Both the position numbers and the translations under genes were made by a program. This document shows positions 1 to 6,517 of a stretch of DNA of 14,858 bases, one piece after another. The stretch's first letter is position 1, and each line of letters starts with the position of its first letter. The stretch comes from Dehalococcoidia bacterium. Lineage in GTDB: Bacteria > Chloroflexota > Dehalococcoidia > SAR202 > UBA11138. The notes under the pieces were generated by a model. It saw only the letters and a program-made list of their open reading frames with translations, ran no database searches and was not told the DNA's origin. The stretch covers positions 1 to 14,858 of the forward strand of contig JAAXHZ010000278.1 in assembly GCA_012270625.1 (NCBI GenBank), written 5' to 3'.

Positions 1-29
1 GAGCGTCATCCACACACCATCTGCACGCA

Positions 30-78
30 GGATTTCCCCTCTCCCTTGAGGGAGAGGGCTAGGGTGAGGGTGAAATCC
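30..78. repeat. REP-like palindromic repeat, copy 1
   Basis: A 9-bp stem (37-45 CCCTCTCCC against 50-58 GGGAGAGGG) encloses a TTGA loop and is followed by AGGGTGAGGGTGA. An outer 7-bp inverted pair, GGATTTC at 30-36 and GAAATCC at 72-78, bounds the whole unit. A second copy in the same orientation lies at 14063-14100. Hairpins with this CCCTCTCCC/GGGTGAGGGTGA composition are common dispersed repeats in many bacterial genomes. The role is unknown; it could stabilise or terminate transcripts. Confidence 0.75.
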
Positions 79-205
79 GTGCGATTAGCTCGCTCCTCGG
101 CAGCAAAGTGAAAATGTCAACACTACCTAGTCTCTCGACCCACCAGGACATTGCCCATGGCCCTTTCGCTGGGGGTTATGCAATCGTCTCGGCGTCCCGA
201 CCCGC

Positions 206-246
206 ATGACAGCGAACGACGCGATAGAGTATATTGTTGCGCGCAA
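206..246 (+). promoter_or_regulatory. Candidate promoter with overlapping TTGCGCGCAA palindrome
   Basis: ATGACA at 206-211 (five of six to the -35 consensus) lies 18 bp before TATATT at 230-235 (five of six to -10). The predicted start of transcription, near 242, falls inside a perfect 10-bp palindrome TTGCGCGCAA at 237-246. This sits about 65 bp upstream of the first SDR gene and could be an operator for a repressor. The match is visible in the sequence; promoter function is inferred. Confidence 0.4.
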
Positions 247-310
247 TGAGATTGGGAATCAGACCCGTCGCCACCACGCGGCGGAGTGTGCAGCTCACTG
301 GAGGTGATAC

Positions 311-1234
311 ATGGGCAACCGTCTCGAAGGAAAGGTTGCAGTCGTAACCGGAGCTGGTCGTGGAGTCGGCAGGGGTGTCGCGCTGCTGTTGGCTGAAGAG
401 GGTGCAAAGGTCGTCGTCAACGACCTCGGCAGCGACGTGGATGGAACCGGCGGCTCTCACGACCCTGCTGACAGCGTCGCTGAAGAGATCAAAGCTGGCG
501 GCGGAGAGGCCGTCGCCAACTATGACAATATGGCCCTCATGGAGGGTGGTGAAGCGGTGATCCAGCAGGCAGTGGACACCTATGGACAGGTGGACGCGCT
601 CGTCAACAGCGTCGGTATGCTCAGAGACCGCATGATCTGGCAGATGACTCCCGACGACTGGGACCGCGTTCTGGTCAACAATGCCAAGGCGACGTTCACC
701 GCGACCAAGTTCGCCTGCATCCTGTTCAGGCAGCAGAGAAGCGGACGCATCGTCAACATGACCTCGGACGCCGGACTGGGCGACGTTGGCCGCTCCAACT
801 ACGCTGCCGCGTCGGAGGCGATCATTGGACTTACTCGCACGGTCGGACGCGACATGGGGCGCTACGGCGTCACGTGCAACGCGATCTCGCCGATGGTCGA
901 GACCAGGCTGTTTCCGGGATCGGTCGAGGAGTACAGGATCGCGGCGGTGGACTCGCCAACACGCGATGAGCGCGCTGGCATCTTCACACCTGCCGGAGTA
1001 GGCGAATGGGAAGGCCCGGGCTGGCCCGACGATCCTGAAAACGTCGCTCCCCTGGCAGTGTACCTCTGCACCTATGCGGCGCCCCATATCAACTGCAACA
1101 TCTTCGGCGTGCGCGGCGGCAGCATCTACCTCTACTCTCAACCCAGAGTGGAACGCGCCGTGCAGAAGTGGGGCAACTTCACCATGGAAGAGATGGACGT
1201 CCTGTTCCCCAAGATGATCGGAGACGGCTTCTAG
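311..1234 (+). CDS. SDR-family protein with altered catalytic residues (MFE-2-like)
   Basis: 307-residue short-chain dehydrogenase/reductase resembling the (3R)-hydroxyacyl-CoA dehydrogenase part of peroxisomal multifunctional enzyme 2 / 17beta-HSD4. The Rossmann nucleotide motif TGAGRGVG (13-20) and the following NDLG (37-40) are intact. The active site is not: the YxxxK motif reads Y164-A-A-A-S168 (codons tac gct gcc gcg tcg), so the catalytic Lys is Ser. The position that is Ser151 in the adjacent paralogue is Thr151, though Ser152 follows. The strong Shine-Dalgarno GGAGGTGA at 300-307, 3 nt before the ATG, fixes the start. The gene is tandem with its paralogue at 1342, sharing the MGNRL start and a C-terminal extension rich in acidic residues. 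It may bind NAD(P) but be weakly active, inactive, or a partner subunit. Family assignment is sure; substrate is unknown. Confidence 0.88.
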   Translation: MGNRLEGKVAVVTGAGRGVGRGVALLLAEEGAKVVVNDLGSDVDGTGGSHDPADSVAEEIKAGGGEAVANYDNMALMEGGEAVIQQAVDTYGQVDALVNSVGMLRDRMIWQMTPDDWDRVLVNNAKATFTATKFACILFRQQRSGRIVNMTSDAGLGDVGRSNYAAASEAIIGLTRTVGRDMGRYGVTCNAISPMVETRLFPGSVEEYRIAAVDSPTRDERAGIFTPAGVGEWEGPGWPDDPENVAPLAVYLCTYAAPHINCNIFGVRGGSIYLYSQPRVERAVQKWGNFTMEEMDVLFPKMIGDGF

Positions 1235-1260
1235 TCGAAGATTCACAGGCATCTCCCGTT

Positions 1261-1282
1261 TGTCCTGAGCCTGTCGAAGGAC
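1261..1282. repeat. Small dispersed palindromic repeat (GTCCT...AGGAC type)
   Basis: TGTCCTGAGCCTGTCGAAGG followed by AC, a short imperfect palindrome (GTCCT at 1262-1266 against AGGAC at 1278-1282). It lies in the 107-bp gap between the two SDR genes. The same motif is a widely dispersed intergenic repeat in many GC-rich bacteria. It is probably neutral or acts as a weak RNA hairpin between the two cistrons. Confidence 0.55.
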
Positions 1283-1341
1283 TTGGGCCGGATTCCAGAA
1301 CACTTATAACTGACAGCTTTCAACTCCAGAGGTAAGTCACA

Positions 1342-2289
1342 ATGGGTAACAGACTCGATGGAAGAGTGGTAATCGTCACCGGCGCCGGACGAGGAATCGG
1401 CGCTGAGGTAGCCAAGTGGATGGCCGCAGACGGCGCGTCGGTAGTCGTCAACGACCTCGGCGGCACGCTGGACGGCACAGGGTCTGCGGAGGCCCCGGCC
1501 GAAATCACTGCTCAGGCTATCCGCGATGCGGGCGGCGCCGCGGTCGCCAACTTCGACTCCGTCGCGGAGTACGAGACGGCGGGCAAAGTCGTCCAGACCG
1601 CGATCGACAACTACGGTCGCGTGGACGCCCTATGCCATGTCGCGGGCATCCTGCGAGACCGCATGGTGTTCAACATGACCGAGGCCGAGTGGGACGGTGT
1701 TCTGCAGGTACACCTGTACGGCGCGTTCAACATGGTCCGACACTGCGTCCCGCACATGATCGATCAACAGTATGGCCGAATCGTGCTGTTCTCGTCCGGC
1801 TCAGGGCTGGGCGCATCTGGCCAGACCAACTACGCGGCTGCCAAGGAAGGGATGGTCGGATTCGCCCGCGCGCTGGCGAAAGACCTCGCCCCGCACGGCA
1901 TCACCGCAAACGCCGTCTATCCCGGCGGCGCGACCAGGATGACTGAGTCGATTCCGGAATCAACCACGCAGCTTAGGCAGCAGCAGCGCACCCAAGCGCA
2001 GCCGCAGCAGGCATCCCAGGGTCCGCCAATCCAGGGGCCGCCCGAAGCGCGCGACCCCGCAAACAATGCGCCCAAGGCGGTCTATCTGTGCTCGGAAGCC
2101 GCTGGGAACATCACCGGCCAAGTGGTCGGAGTCAGCGGCTGGCAGGCGACCCTGTTCTCGCCACGCCACATTACGCGCAGCATTCACAAGAACGGTCGCT
2201 GGACACTGGACGAGCTCGACGAGCTGATCCCCATTTCGATCGGCGCAGACCTCGCCAACCCCGTGCCGCCCCAGCCGCCGAGGGCATAA
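1342..2289 (+). CDS. SDR-family oxidoreductase, MFE-2/17beta-HSD4-like
   Basis: 315-residue short-chain dehydrogenase with a complete catalytic set: TGAGRGIG cofactor loop at 13-20, NDLGG at 37-41, and Ser151, Tyr164 and Lys168 in the YAAAK motif. These match the MFE-2 hydroxyacyl-CoA dehydrogenase spacing. It probably oxidises or reduces a 3-hydroxyacyl-CoA or similar alcohol with NAD(P) in the cytoplasm. Residues about 205-240, where the substrate lid lies, are replaced by a Gln/Pro-rich low-complexity stretch (QQQ, QPQQ, GPP repeats), and the C-terminus ends in a Pro-rich tail. An AGAGG Shine-Dalgarno at 1328-1332 precedes the ATG. It is the intact paralogue of the gene at 311 and likely co-transcribed with it, but the 107-bp gap carries a repeat. 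The exact substrate cannot be read from the sequence. Confidence 0.92.
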   Translation: MGNRLDGRVVIVTGAGRGIGAEVAKWMAADGASVVVNDLGGTLDGTGSAEAPAEITAQAIRDAGGAAVANFDSVAEYETAGKVVQTAIDNYGRVDALCHVAGILRDRMVFNMTEAEWDGVLQVHLYGAFNMVRHCVPHMIDQQYGRIVLFSSGSGLGASGQTNYAAAKEGMVGFARALAKDLAPHGITANAVYPGGATRMTESIPESTTQLRQQQRTQAQPQQASQGPPIQGPPEARDPANNAPKAVYLCSEAAGNITGQVVGVSGWQATLFSPRHITRSIHKNGRWTLDELDELIPISIGADLANPVPPQPPRA

Positions 2290-2298
2290 GCGAATATA

Positions 2299-2376
2299 GA
2301 ATTCAGAATTGGGAATGAGAGTATCGGTCATTCCGAAGACGCGATTACCATTCACAATTCCTAATTCCTAAATTCC
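2299..2376. terminator. Inverted-repeat region between convergent genes
   Basis: GAATT at 2299-2303 and 2306-2310 and GGAAT at 2312-2316 can pair with ATTCC at 2357-2361 and AATTC at 2363-2367 and 2371-2375. A separate perfect 7-bp hairpin, GGAATGA (2312-2318) with TCATTCC (2328-2334), lies inside. The region separates a plus-strand SDR from the minus-strand cinA-like gene and overlaps the end of the latter, so a bidirectional terminator is plausible. No strong T-run is present, and it could instead be a dispersed repeat. Confidence 0.35.
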
Positions 2377-2841
2377 AAGTTCTCTTCCTAACAGGTCTAT
2401 AACGGCCTGAGTCGCCTGTCGCTTGTTGCCGTCCCGATCGCCCGCGTCCGTTTGGATGTGTTCGGCGACCTCCAGGCCGTTCGGTCCCGCAACGCCGATG
2501 TAGAACGTCCCTATCGGCAGACCCGAACGCCCGCCGGTAGGCCCCGCGACTCCTGTGACTGAGACTGCGTAGTCGGTCCCCGTCAGATCACGCGCGCCCG
2601 CTGCCATCGCTGCGGCCATCTCAGGACTGACCGTACCCTTGGTCTCGTACAGCTCGTCGGACACGCCCAGCACCTTCTGCTTCAGCCCGCCCGTGTATGC
2701 GATGACTCCGCCTGGAAACCAGCGTGAGCTGCCCGGCACGGTGCTGAACGTATAGCCGATCAGCCCACATGTGTCCGCCTCTGCCACCGATACCGTCTGC
2801 CCCCGCGCTGCCAACGCTTCCGCGATCTGTTCGACATTCAT
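2368..2841 (-). CDS. CinA/PncC-like C-terminal-domain protein, catalytic Ser absent
   Basis: 157 residues, the usual size for a stand-alone CinA C-terminal domain (NMN deamidase PncC, which converts NMN to nicotinate mononucleotide in NAD recycling). Family marks are the VPGSS segment (35-39), GGVIAYT (44-50), Lys54, the GTVS turn (69-72) and VTGVAGPTGG (95-104). The motif usually reading AESCTGG is A20-E-A-D-T-C-G26 here, so the Ser reported as nucleophile in Ser/Lys-type NMN deamidases is Ala22. Deamidase activity is therefore doubtful, and a divergent CinA-like subfamily with another job is possible. AAGAGGAG five bases upstream of the ATG supports the start. It lies 40 bp downstream of an aspartate dehydrogenase on the same strand, which suggests an NAD-linked pair. 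Confidence 0.82.
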   Translation of the reverse strand: MNVEQIAEALAARGQTVSVAEADTCGLIGYTFSTVPGSSRWFPGGVIAYTGGLKQKVLGVSDELYETKGTVSPEMAAAMAAGARDLTGTDYAVSVTGVAGPTGGRSGLPIGTFYIGVAGPNGLEVAEHIQTDAGDRDGNKRQATQAVIDLLGRELGI

Positions 2842-2858
2842 GATGACTCCTCTTTGAG

Positions 2859-2876
2859 AATCGCGCTGGCGCGATT
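2859..2876. other. Intergenic hairpin between aspartate dehydrogenase and cinA-like genes
   Basis: AATCGCG (2859-2865), loop CTGG, CGCGATT (2870-2876): a perfect 7-bp stem filling the 40-bp gap between the two minus-strand genes. On the minus strand it is followed by CTCAAAG, not a T-run, so it is more likely an RNA processing or stability element than a full terminator. Confidence 0.4.
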
Positions 2877-2881
2877 TTCTG

Positions 2882-3700
2882 TCACGTCCCCACCTGTAAG
2901 TGGGACGTTATCCGCCGGAGTGTCGCGAGCGCCGACAGCGCCGACAGCTTGCCAGTCCTCGGATTGGTCTCCGAGGGAGTGTTCTCGATAAGTATGCTCA
3001 GCCTGCCGAACTCGCCCTCGACCACTATGTTATGAGTGTTCTTGTCCACGGTCGGGTCGGCGTAGATACGGATGCGCGTCTTGTGTGGCCCTATCCCCGC
3101 CATGCTGAGCGCGGCGGACACGTTCACGTTCGCCGGGAACAGCCGGCACGCCTCTAGCACAGGGCCTTCATAGATGACAGTCGGTTCCGACACCGCGTCC
3201 AGGTTCACGCCTGAGACCTCGACGCCTGGCGCGCCTTTCAGCCCCTCTGGCGGCTTGCGTGTGATCATCGTTATCGAGTCGATGCGCCCAGCCGACGCGC
3301 CCGCGACGCCGTCTAGTCCAGCTATCGCGCCGGACGGCACGTAGATCATAGCGTCGTTCTTCTCTGCCAGATCTAACAGGTCGTCGCGTTGAAGCAGCGC
3401 CCCTCCGCTGAGCGCCATTAGGTCCTTTCCCGCGGACAGCGTCGCAACCGCAATCGACTCCATCGCGCTTGCGGGCGCGGCCTCGACCACCAGATCGACG
3501 ATCTCCACCAGCCGGCCCAGCTTGACCACAGGCGGACGGCAGTCGAGCGTCGAGGCGAATCGCTCGGCGCGATCGAGGCTGCGGCTGGTTATTCCGCCAA
3601 GCGCCGCGCCCGGTACGCCCCCGGCGTCCAGCTCGGACGCCACCTTCTGGCCAATGGCGCCGCAGCCCGCTATTCCAATGACTCTGTTCGATTTGCTCAT
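2882..3700 (-). CDS. nadX: L-aspartate dehydrogenase (NadX type)
   Basis: 272-residue NAD(P)-dependent aspartate dehydrogenase, which turns L-aspartate into iminoaspartate for NAD synthesis or oxaloacetate formation. N-terminal Rossmann motif GIAGCGAIG is at 9-17. The family signatures VPSGAIAGLDG (121-131), TRKPP (147-151), FPANVNVSAALS (188-199) and ADP...N-T-H (214-223) are all present, with His223 the expected catalytic His. Length matches the family. There is no Shine-Dalgarno before the ATG, and the predicted transcription start coincides with it, so the mRNA is probably leaderless. The next gene on the strand is a CinA/PncC-like protein, consistent with a role in NAD metabolism. The symbol is by family; physiological use was not shown. 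Confidence 0.9.
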   Translation of the reverse strand: MSKSNRVIGIAGCGAIGQKVASELDAGGVPGAALGGITSRSLDRAERFASTLDCRPPVVKLGRLVEIVDLVVEAAPASAMESIAVATLSAGKDLMALSGGALLQRDDLLDLAEKNDAMIYVPSGAIAGLDGVAGASAGRIDSITMITRKPPEGLKGAPGVEVSGVNLDAVSEPTVIYEGPVLEACRLFPANVNVSAALSMAGIGPHKTRIRIYADPTVDKNTHNIVVEGEFGRLSILIENTPSETNPRTGKLSALSALATLRRITSHLQVGT

Positions 3701-3706
3701 GCGGCC

Positions 3707-3735
3707 ATACTAGTGACGCAGACGGACGGTGTCAA
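3707..3735 (-). promoter_or_regulatory. Promoter for aspartate dehydrogenase, leaderless type
   Basis: On the minus strand a perfect TTGACA (3730-3735) stands 17 bp before TAGTAT (3707-3712). Transcription would start about 3700-3701, on the A of the ATG at 3700, which fits the missing Shine-Dalgarno. Sequence match is direct; leaderless initiation is inferred. Confidence 0.6.
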
Positions 3736-3744
3736 AGATGGGTT

Positions 3745-3772
3745 TTAACGAACAGGCAGTTTGCGATATAAT
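3745..3772 (+). promoter_or_regulatory. Promoter for the NYN gene leader RNA
   Basis: A consensus TATAAT at 3767-3772 is preceded, 16 bp away, by TTAACG (3745-3750; four of six to TTGACA). The predicted start near 3779 would give an RNA that runs into the terminator at 3835-3862. It diverges from the aspartate dehydrogenase promoter. Confidence 0.5.
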
Positions 3773-3778
3773 TGTAGT

Positions 3779-3862
3779 GTCTAGAAGGGTCCCATCGGTC
3801 GTCTAGCAAAAACCGGTAGGGGCATAATTGTGGAGGGACGGCATAGCCGTCCCTTTTTGTTT
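3779..3862 (+). ncRNA. Candidate leader RNA or small RNA upstream of the NYN gene
   Basis: Between a good -10 box and a strong intrinsic terminator lies about 84 nt with no start codon and some internal structure. GTCTAG occurs at 3779-3784 and 3801-3806 as a direct repeat with a pairable CTAGA/TCTAG. CGGT (3796-3799) can pair with ACCG (3812-3815). GTCCC at 3789-3793 can pair with GGGAC at 3835-3839, the left arm of the terminator, giving a possible antiterminator. I do not recognise a known riboswitch class. It could be an attenuating leader of the nuclease gene or an independent small RNA. Confidence 0.4.
3835..3862 (+). terminator. Rho-independent terminator in the NYN gene leader
   Basis: GGGACGGC (3835-3842), loop ATA, GCCGTCCC (3846-3853), then TTTTTGTTT (3854-3862). 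This is a perfect 8-bp GC-rich stem with a T-tract, and it ends only 23 bases before the GTG start of the downstream gene. It lies after the divergent promoters, so it can only act on transcripts heading into the NYN gene. Confidence 0.85.
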
Positions 3863-3873
3863 ATATGATCCTC

Positions 3874-3878
3874 GGAGG
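3874..3878 (+). promoter_or_regulatory. Shine-Dalgarno deciding the NYN gene start
   Basis: GGAGG, seven bases before GTG at 3886. The in-frame ATG at 3865 lies directly against the terminator T-tract and has no ribosome binding site, so GTG at 3886 is preferred. Confidence 0.7.
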
Positions 3879-3885
3879 CGATCTT

Positions 3886-4713
3886 GTGAAAGTGGCGCTG
3901 TTTTTCGACGGGAAAAATTTCTATACCGCACTTCAGAGATATGATCGTACACTGGAGATCGACTATAACAAGCTCGCTAGTTGGCTCACAGATCGGATAT
4001 CTGGCGGCGGAGGGGAATTTGCAGGGGCCTACTACTACACAGGATTCACTCAGCTCGATCAGGCACGGTCAGGTGCCTTCAGGGACTTCCTGAAGGGCCT
4101 TGAACTTCAGCCAGGGTACTTCGTTAAGCGGGAGCCACGTGTGCGCCGGAAGTCGCAGTGCAGGAAGTGCGGTTTCACATACAGCTATGGAACCGAGAAG
4201 CGAGTGGATACTCGGCTGGTTGCTGACATGATCCATTTCGCTGCCGTCGATGCCTACGACATCGCGGTATTGCTGTCAGGAGATCAAGACTTCGTACCAG
4301 CGGTAGAGGCCGCCAACGCATTGGGGAAGCGAGTGTATCTCGCAGCCTGGCCCGGTCACGGTGTATCCAGAGAACTCAGGACACGTTGCTATGACCAAGT
4401 ACATCTCGCAGATGGAGTAACCAGTTTCTCGACTGGTCGCTCACGTATAGGAGATGATACTGATAATATCCTGCCTTCGGACGATAGTCCGCAATCTAAT
4501 ATGGTTAGAGAGATCGCTCGTGCCTTGCAACACCACAACTATCTTTCTCGAGGCCACTTTATCAACAAATGGCGTCCTCAACTCGACATACCAATGGCTG
4601 GGTGTGATAGGGAGAAGATGTTGGACAGTTTGATTTGTGAAGGCAAGATAGTTGAATATGACAGAGAGTCCAATGGCAACAGCTTCAAAGAACTGAGATT
4701 ATCTGATACCTGA
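3886..4713 (+). CDS. NYN-domain (LabA/DUF88, PIN-like) putative ribonuclease
   Basis: 275 residues from the GTG start. The NYN fold, a PIN-like metal-dependent nuclease domain, covers about residues 1-175. The strand ending FFDGKN places Asp8; Asp108 and Asp114 lie in KRVDTRLVADM; Asp133 and Asp135 lie in SGDQDF. These acidic residues form the expected metal-binding cluster. A single CRKCG knuckle (Cys92, Cys95) precedes the acidic helix, as in many LabA-like proteins. The last 70 residues or so look like a small winged-helix (LSRGHF...DSLICEGKI), possibly RNA-binding. It lies 22 bp before gatC on the same strand, so read-through expression with the amidotransferase genes is possible. Transcription probably depends on passing the leader terminator. 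Its GC is lower than gatCA, for example 25 of 60 bases at 4441-4500. The RNA target is unknown. Confidence 0.85.
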   Translation: MKVALFFDGKNFYTALQRYDRTLEIDYNKLASWLTDRISGGGGEFAGAYYYTGFTQLDQARSGAFRDFLKGLELQPGYFVKREPRVRRKSQCRKCGFTYSYGTEKRVDTRLVADMIHFAAVDAYDIAVLLSGDQDFVPAVEAANALGKRVYLAAWPGHGVSRELRTRCYDQVHLADGVTSFSTGRSRIGDDTDNILPSDDSPQSNMVREIARALQHHNYLSRGHFINKWRPQLDIPMAGCDREKMLDSLICEGKIVEYDRESNGNSFKELRLSDT

Positions 4714-4735
4714 CATCTACTCTCTAGGGATTCTC

Positions 4736-5032
4736 ATGCCTATCCGAATCACCTCTGAAGAAGTATCCCATCTGGCCCTTCTCTGCCGCATCGCGATGAC
4801 CCAAGGTGACGTAGAGCTGATGCGCGACCAGATGTCGAACATCCTCGAAAACATAGACATTCTCAACCAGGTTGATACCACCGGCGTGGAGCCGACCGGC
4901 CACTCGGTTGACCTCGTATCTGTCATGCGCGAGGACGCCGTCGCGCCTTCCACCGACCGTGAAGATGTGCTGTCCAACGCGCCGCGCCGGGATGGCGACT
5001 TCATCAGGGTCAGGGCGGTGCTGGAATCATGA
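4736..5032 (+). CDS. gatC: Aspartyl/glutamyl-tRNA(Asn/Gln) amidotransferase subunit C
   Basis: 98 residues, normal GatC length. It has the family pattern of N-terminal [17 protein letters not shown] (5-21), a central acidic helix around [15 protein letters not shown] (34-48), GVEPTGHSV (50-58) and MREDAV (64-69), with the final VRAVLES. GatC is the small stabilising subunit that wraps around GatA in the GatCAB complex, which amidates Glu-tRNA(Gln) and/or Asp-tRNA(Asn). The stop TGA overlaps the gatA ATG as ATGA, so the two are translationally coupled. TAGGGA upstream of the ATG is a modest Shine-Dalgarno. Confidence 0.93.
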   Translation: MPIRITSEEVSHLALLCRIAMTQGDVELMRDQMSNILENIDILNQVDTTGVEPTGHSVDLVSVMREDAVAPSTDREDVLSNAPRRDGDFIRVRAVLES

Positions 5033-6495
5033 GCGATCCCGCGCTGACCGATCTGACCGTCACCGAAGCTCGCAAGCTTCTCGACCGTCGCGAAGTAAGC
5101 TCAGTGGAGCTCACCAAGGCCGCGCTCGACCGTATCACGCAGGTCGAGGACAGGGTCAAGGCGTTCGTGACTGTCACCGAAGACCTCGCCTTGCGGCAGG
5201 CGGAAGACGCCGACCGTCGCATCGCGGCGGGTGACTCCGTGACACTGACTGGAATCCCGATGCAGCTCAAGGACAACATGACCACCAGAGGCGTCGCCAC
5301 GACCTGCTCGTCGCGGATGCTGGAAGGGTTCATTCCCCCATACGACTCGACTGTAACGCGCCGTCTCTACCAGCAGTCCGCTGTGCTCATGGGAAAGGGC
5401 AACCTCGACGAGTTCGCGATGGGGTCCTCCACTGAGAACTCGGCGTTCTTCCCAACGCATAATCCGTGGAGCCTCGACCGAGTGCCCGGAGGCAGCAGCG
5501 GCGGCCCGGCGGCGGCGGTCGCGGCCGGCGAATGCCTCTACTCTCTAGGCTCCGACACCGGAGGCAGCATCCGGCAGCCAGCTTCGCTCTGCGGGGTCGT
5601 CGGACTCAAGCCGACCTACGGACTCGTGTCGCGCTGCGGACTTGTCGCCTTCGCGAGCTCGCTCGACCAGATAGGCCCGATCACCATGGACGTGGCCGAC
5701 TGCGCCCACGTGCTCAACGCTATCGCCGGGCACGACCCCATGGACTCTACCTCGCTGGACGTCGACGTCCCTGACTACACGGCTTCCCTCGGCAGGGACC
5801 TGACCGGCCTGAGAATCGGCGTTCCCAGGGAGTATTTCGTCGAGGGCATGGAGCCTTCCGTAGAGGCATCGACGCGGCGCTCCATCGCGCTGCTTGAGGA
5901 GCTGGGCGCCGAGGTCGCCGAGACCTCGCTGCCCCACACCGCATACGCCCTCTCGGTTTACTATATCCTCGCCCCTTCCGAGTGCTCAGCGAACCTTGCG
6001 CGGTACGACGGCGTGAAGTACGGCTTCTCGGACCAAGACTCCGACTCCATGTGGGATGCGCTGGAGCAGACGCGCGGGCACGGATTCGGTCCCGAGGTCA
6101 AGCGCCGAATCATGCTCGGCACATACGCGCTATCGGCGGGATACTACGATGCCTTCTACCTGAAGGCCCAGCAGGTGCGCACCATCATCAGGCGGGAGTT
6201 CGAGACAGAGTTCGAGAAGTTCGACGCAATTGTCTCAGCCACGTCGCCAACGGTCGCGTTCAAGCTCGGCGAGAAGACGTCCGACCCGCTCCAGATGTAC
6301 CTGTCCGATGTGCTGACCCTCCCCGCGAACATCGCAGGCATCCCCGGAATCTCCGTTCCCGCCGGGCTGTCGGACGACGGATTGCCGATCGGTTTCCAGA
6401 TACTCACAAGGCACCTGGGCGAGCCGACGCTGTTCAGGATAGCGCACGCCTTCGAGCAGGCGTGCGACTGGAATGGCAAAAGACCTGGTTTGTAG
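5029..6495 (+). CDS. gatA: Aspartyl/glutamyl-tRNA(Asn/Gln) amidotransferase subunit A
   Basis: 488 residues, the glutaminase subunit of GatCAB. The amidase-signature triad is complete: Lys81 in MQLKDNM, cis-Ser156 in GGSSGG and Ser180 in [10 protein letters not shown], each two residues beyond the positions in S. aureus GatA (79, 154, 178). [16 protein letters not shown] (125-140) and the conserved [10 protein letters not shown] near the C-terminus confirm a true GatA and not a generic amidase. It starts inside the gatC stop. gatB is not in the window, so the complex is encoded at split loci. It converges on argS with only 22 bp between stops, and no clear terminator is visible in that gap. 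Confidence 0.97.
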   Translation: MSDPALTDLTVTEARKLLDRREVSSVELTKAALDRITQVEDRVKAFVTVTEDLALRQAEDADRRIAAGDSVTLTGIPMQLKDNMTTRGVATTCSSRMLEGFIPPYDSTVTRRLYQQSAVLMGKGNLDEFAMGSSTENSAFFPTHNPWSLDRVPGGSSGGPAAAVAAGECLYSLGSDTGGSIRQPASLCGVVGLKPTYGLVSRCGLVAFASSLDQIGPITMDVADCAHVLNAIAGHDPMDSTSLDVDVPDYTASLGRDLTGLRIGVPREYFVEGMEPSVEASTRRSIALLEELGAEVAETSLPHTAYALSVYYILAPSECSANLARYDGVKYGFSDQDSDSMWDALEQTRGHGFGPEVKRRIMLGTYALSAGYYDAFYLKAQQVRTIIRREFETEFEKFDAIVSATSPTVAFKLGEKTSDPLQMYLSDVLTLPANIAGIPGISVPAGLSDDGLPIGFQILTRHLGEPTLFRIAHAFEQACDWNGKRPGL

Positions 6496-6517
6496 GCCCA
6501 CACCGGATCTGGCGCAT

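Noticed and set aside
176..1303. Long open frame of 375 codons on the minus strand opposite the first SDR.
   Set aside because: Antisense shadow of a confidently assigned SDR in GC-rich DNA; no ribosome binding site, no family resemblance, and its start overlaps a dispersed repeat region.
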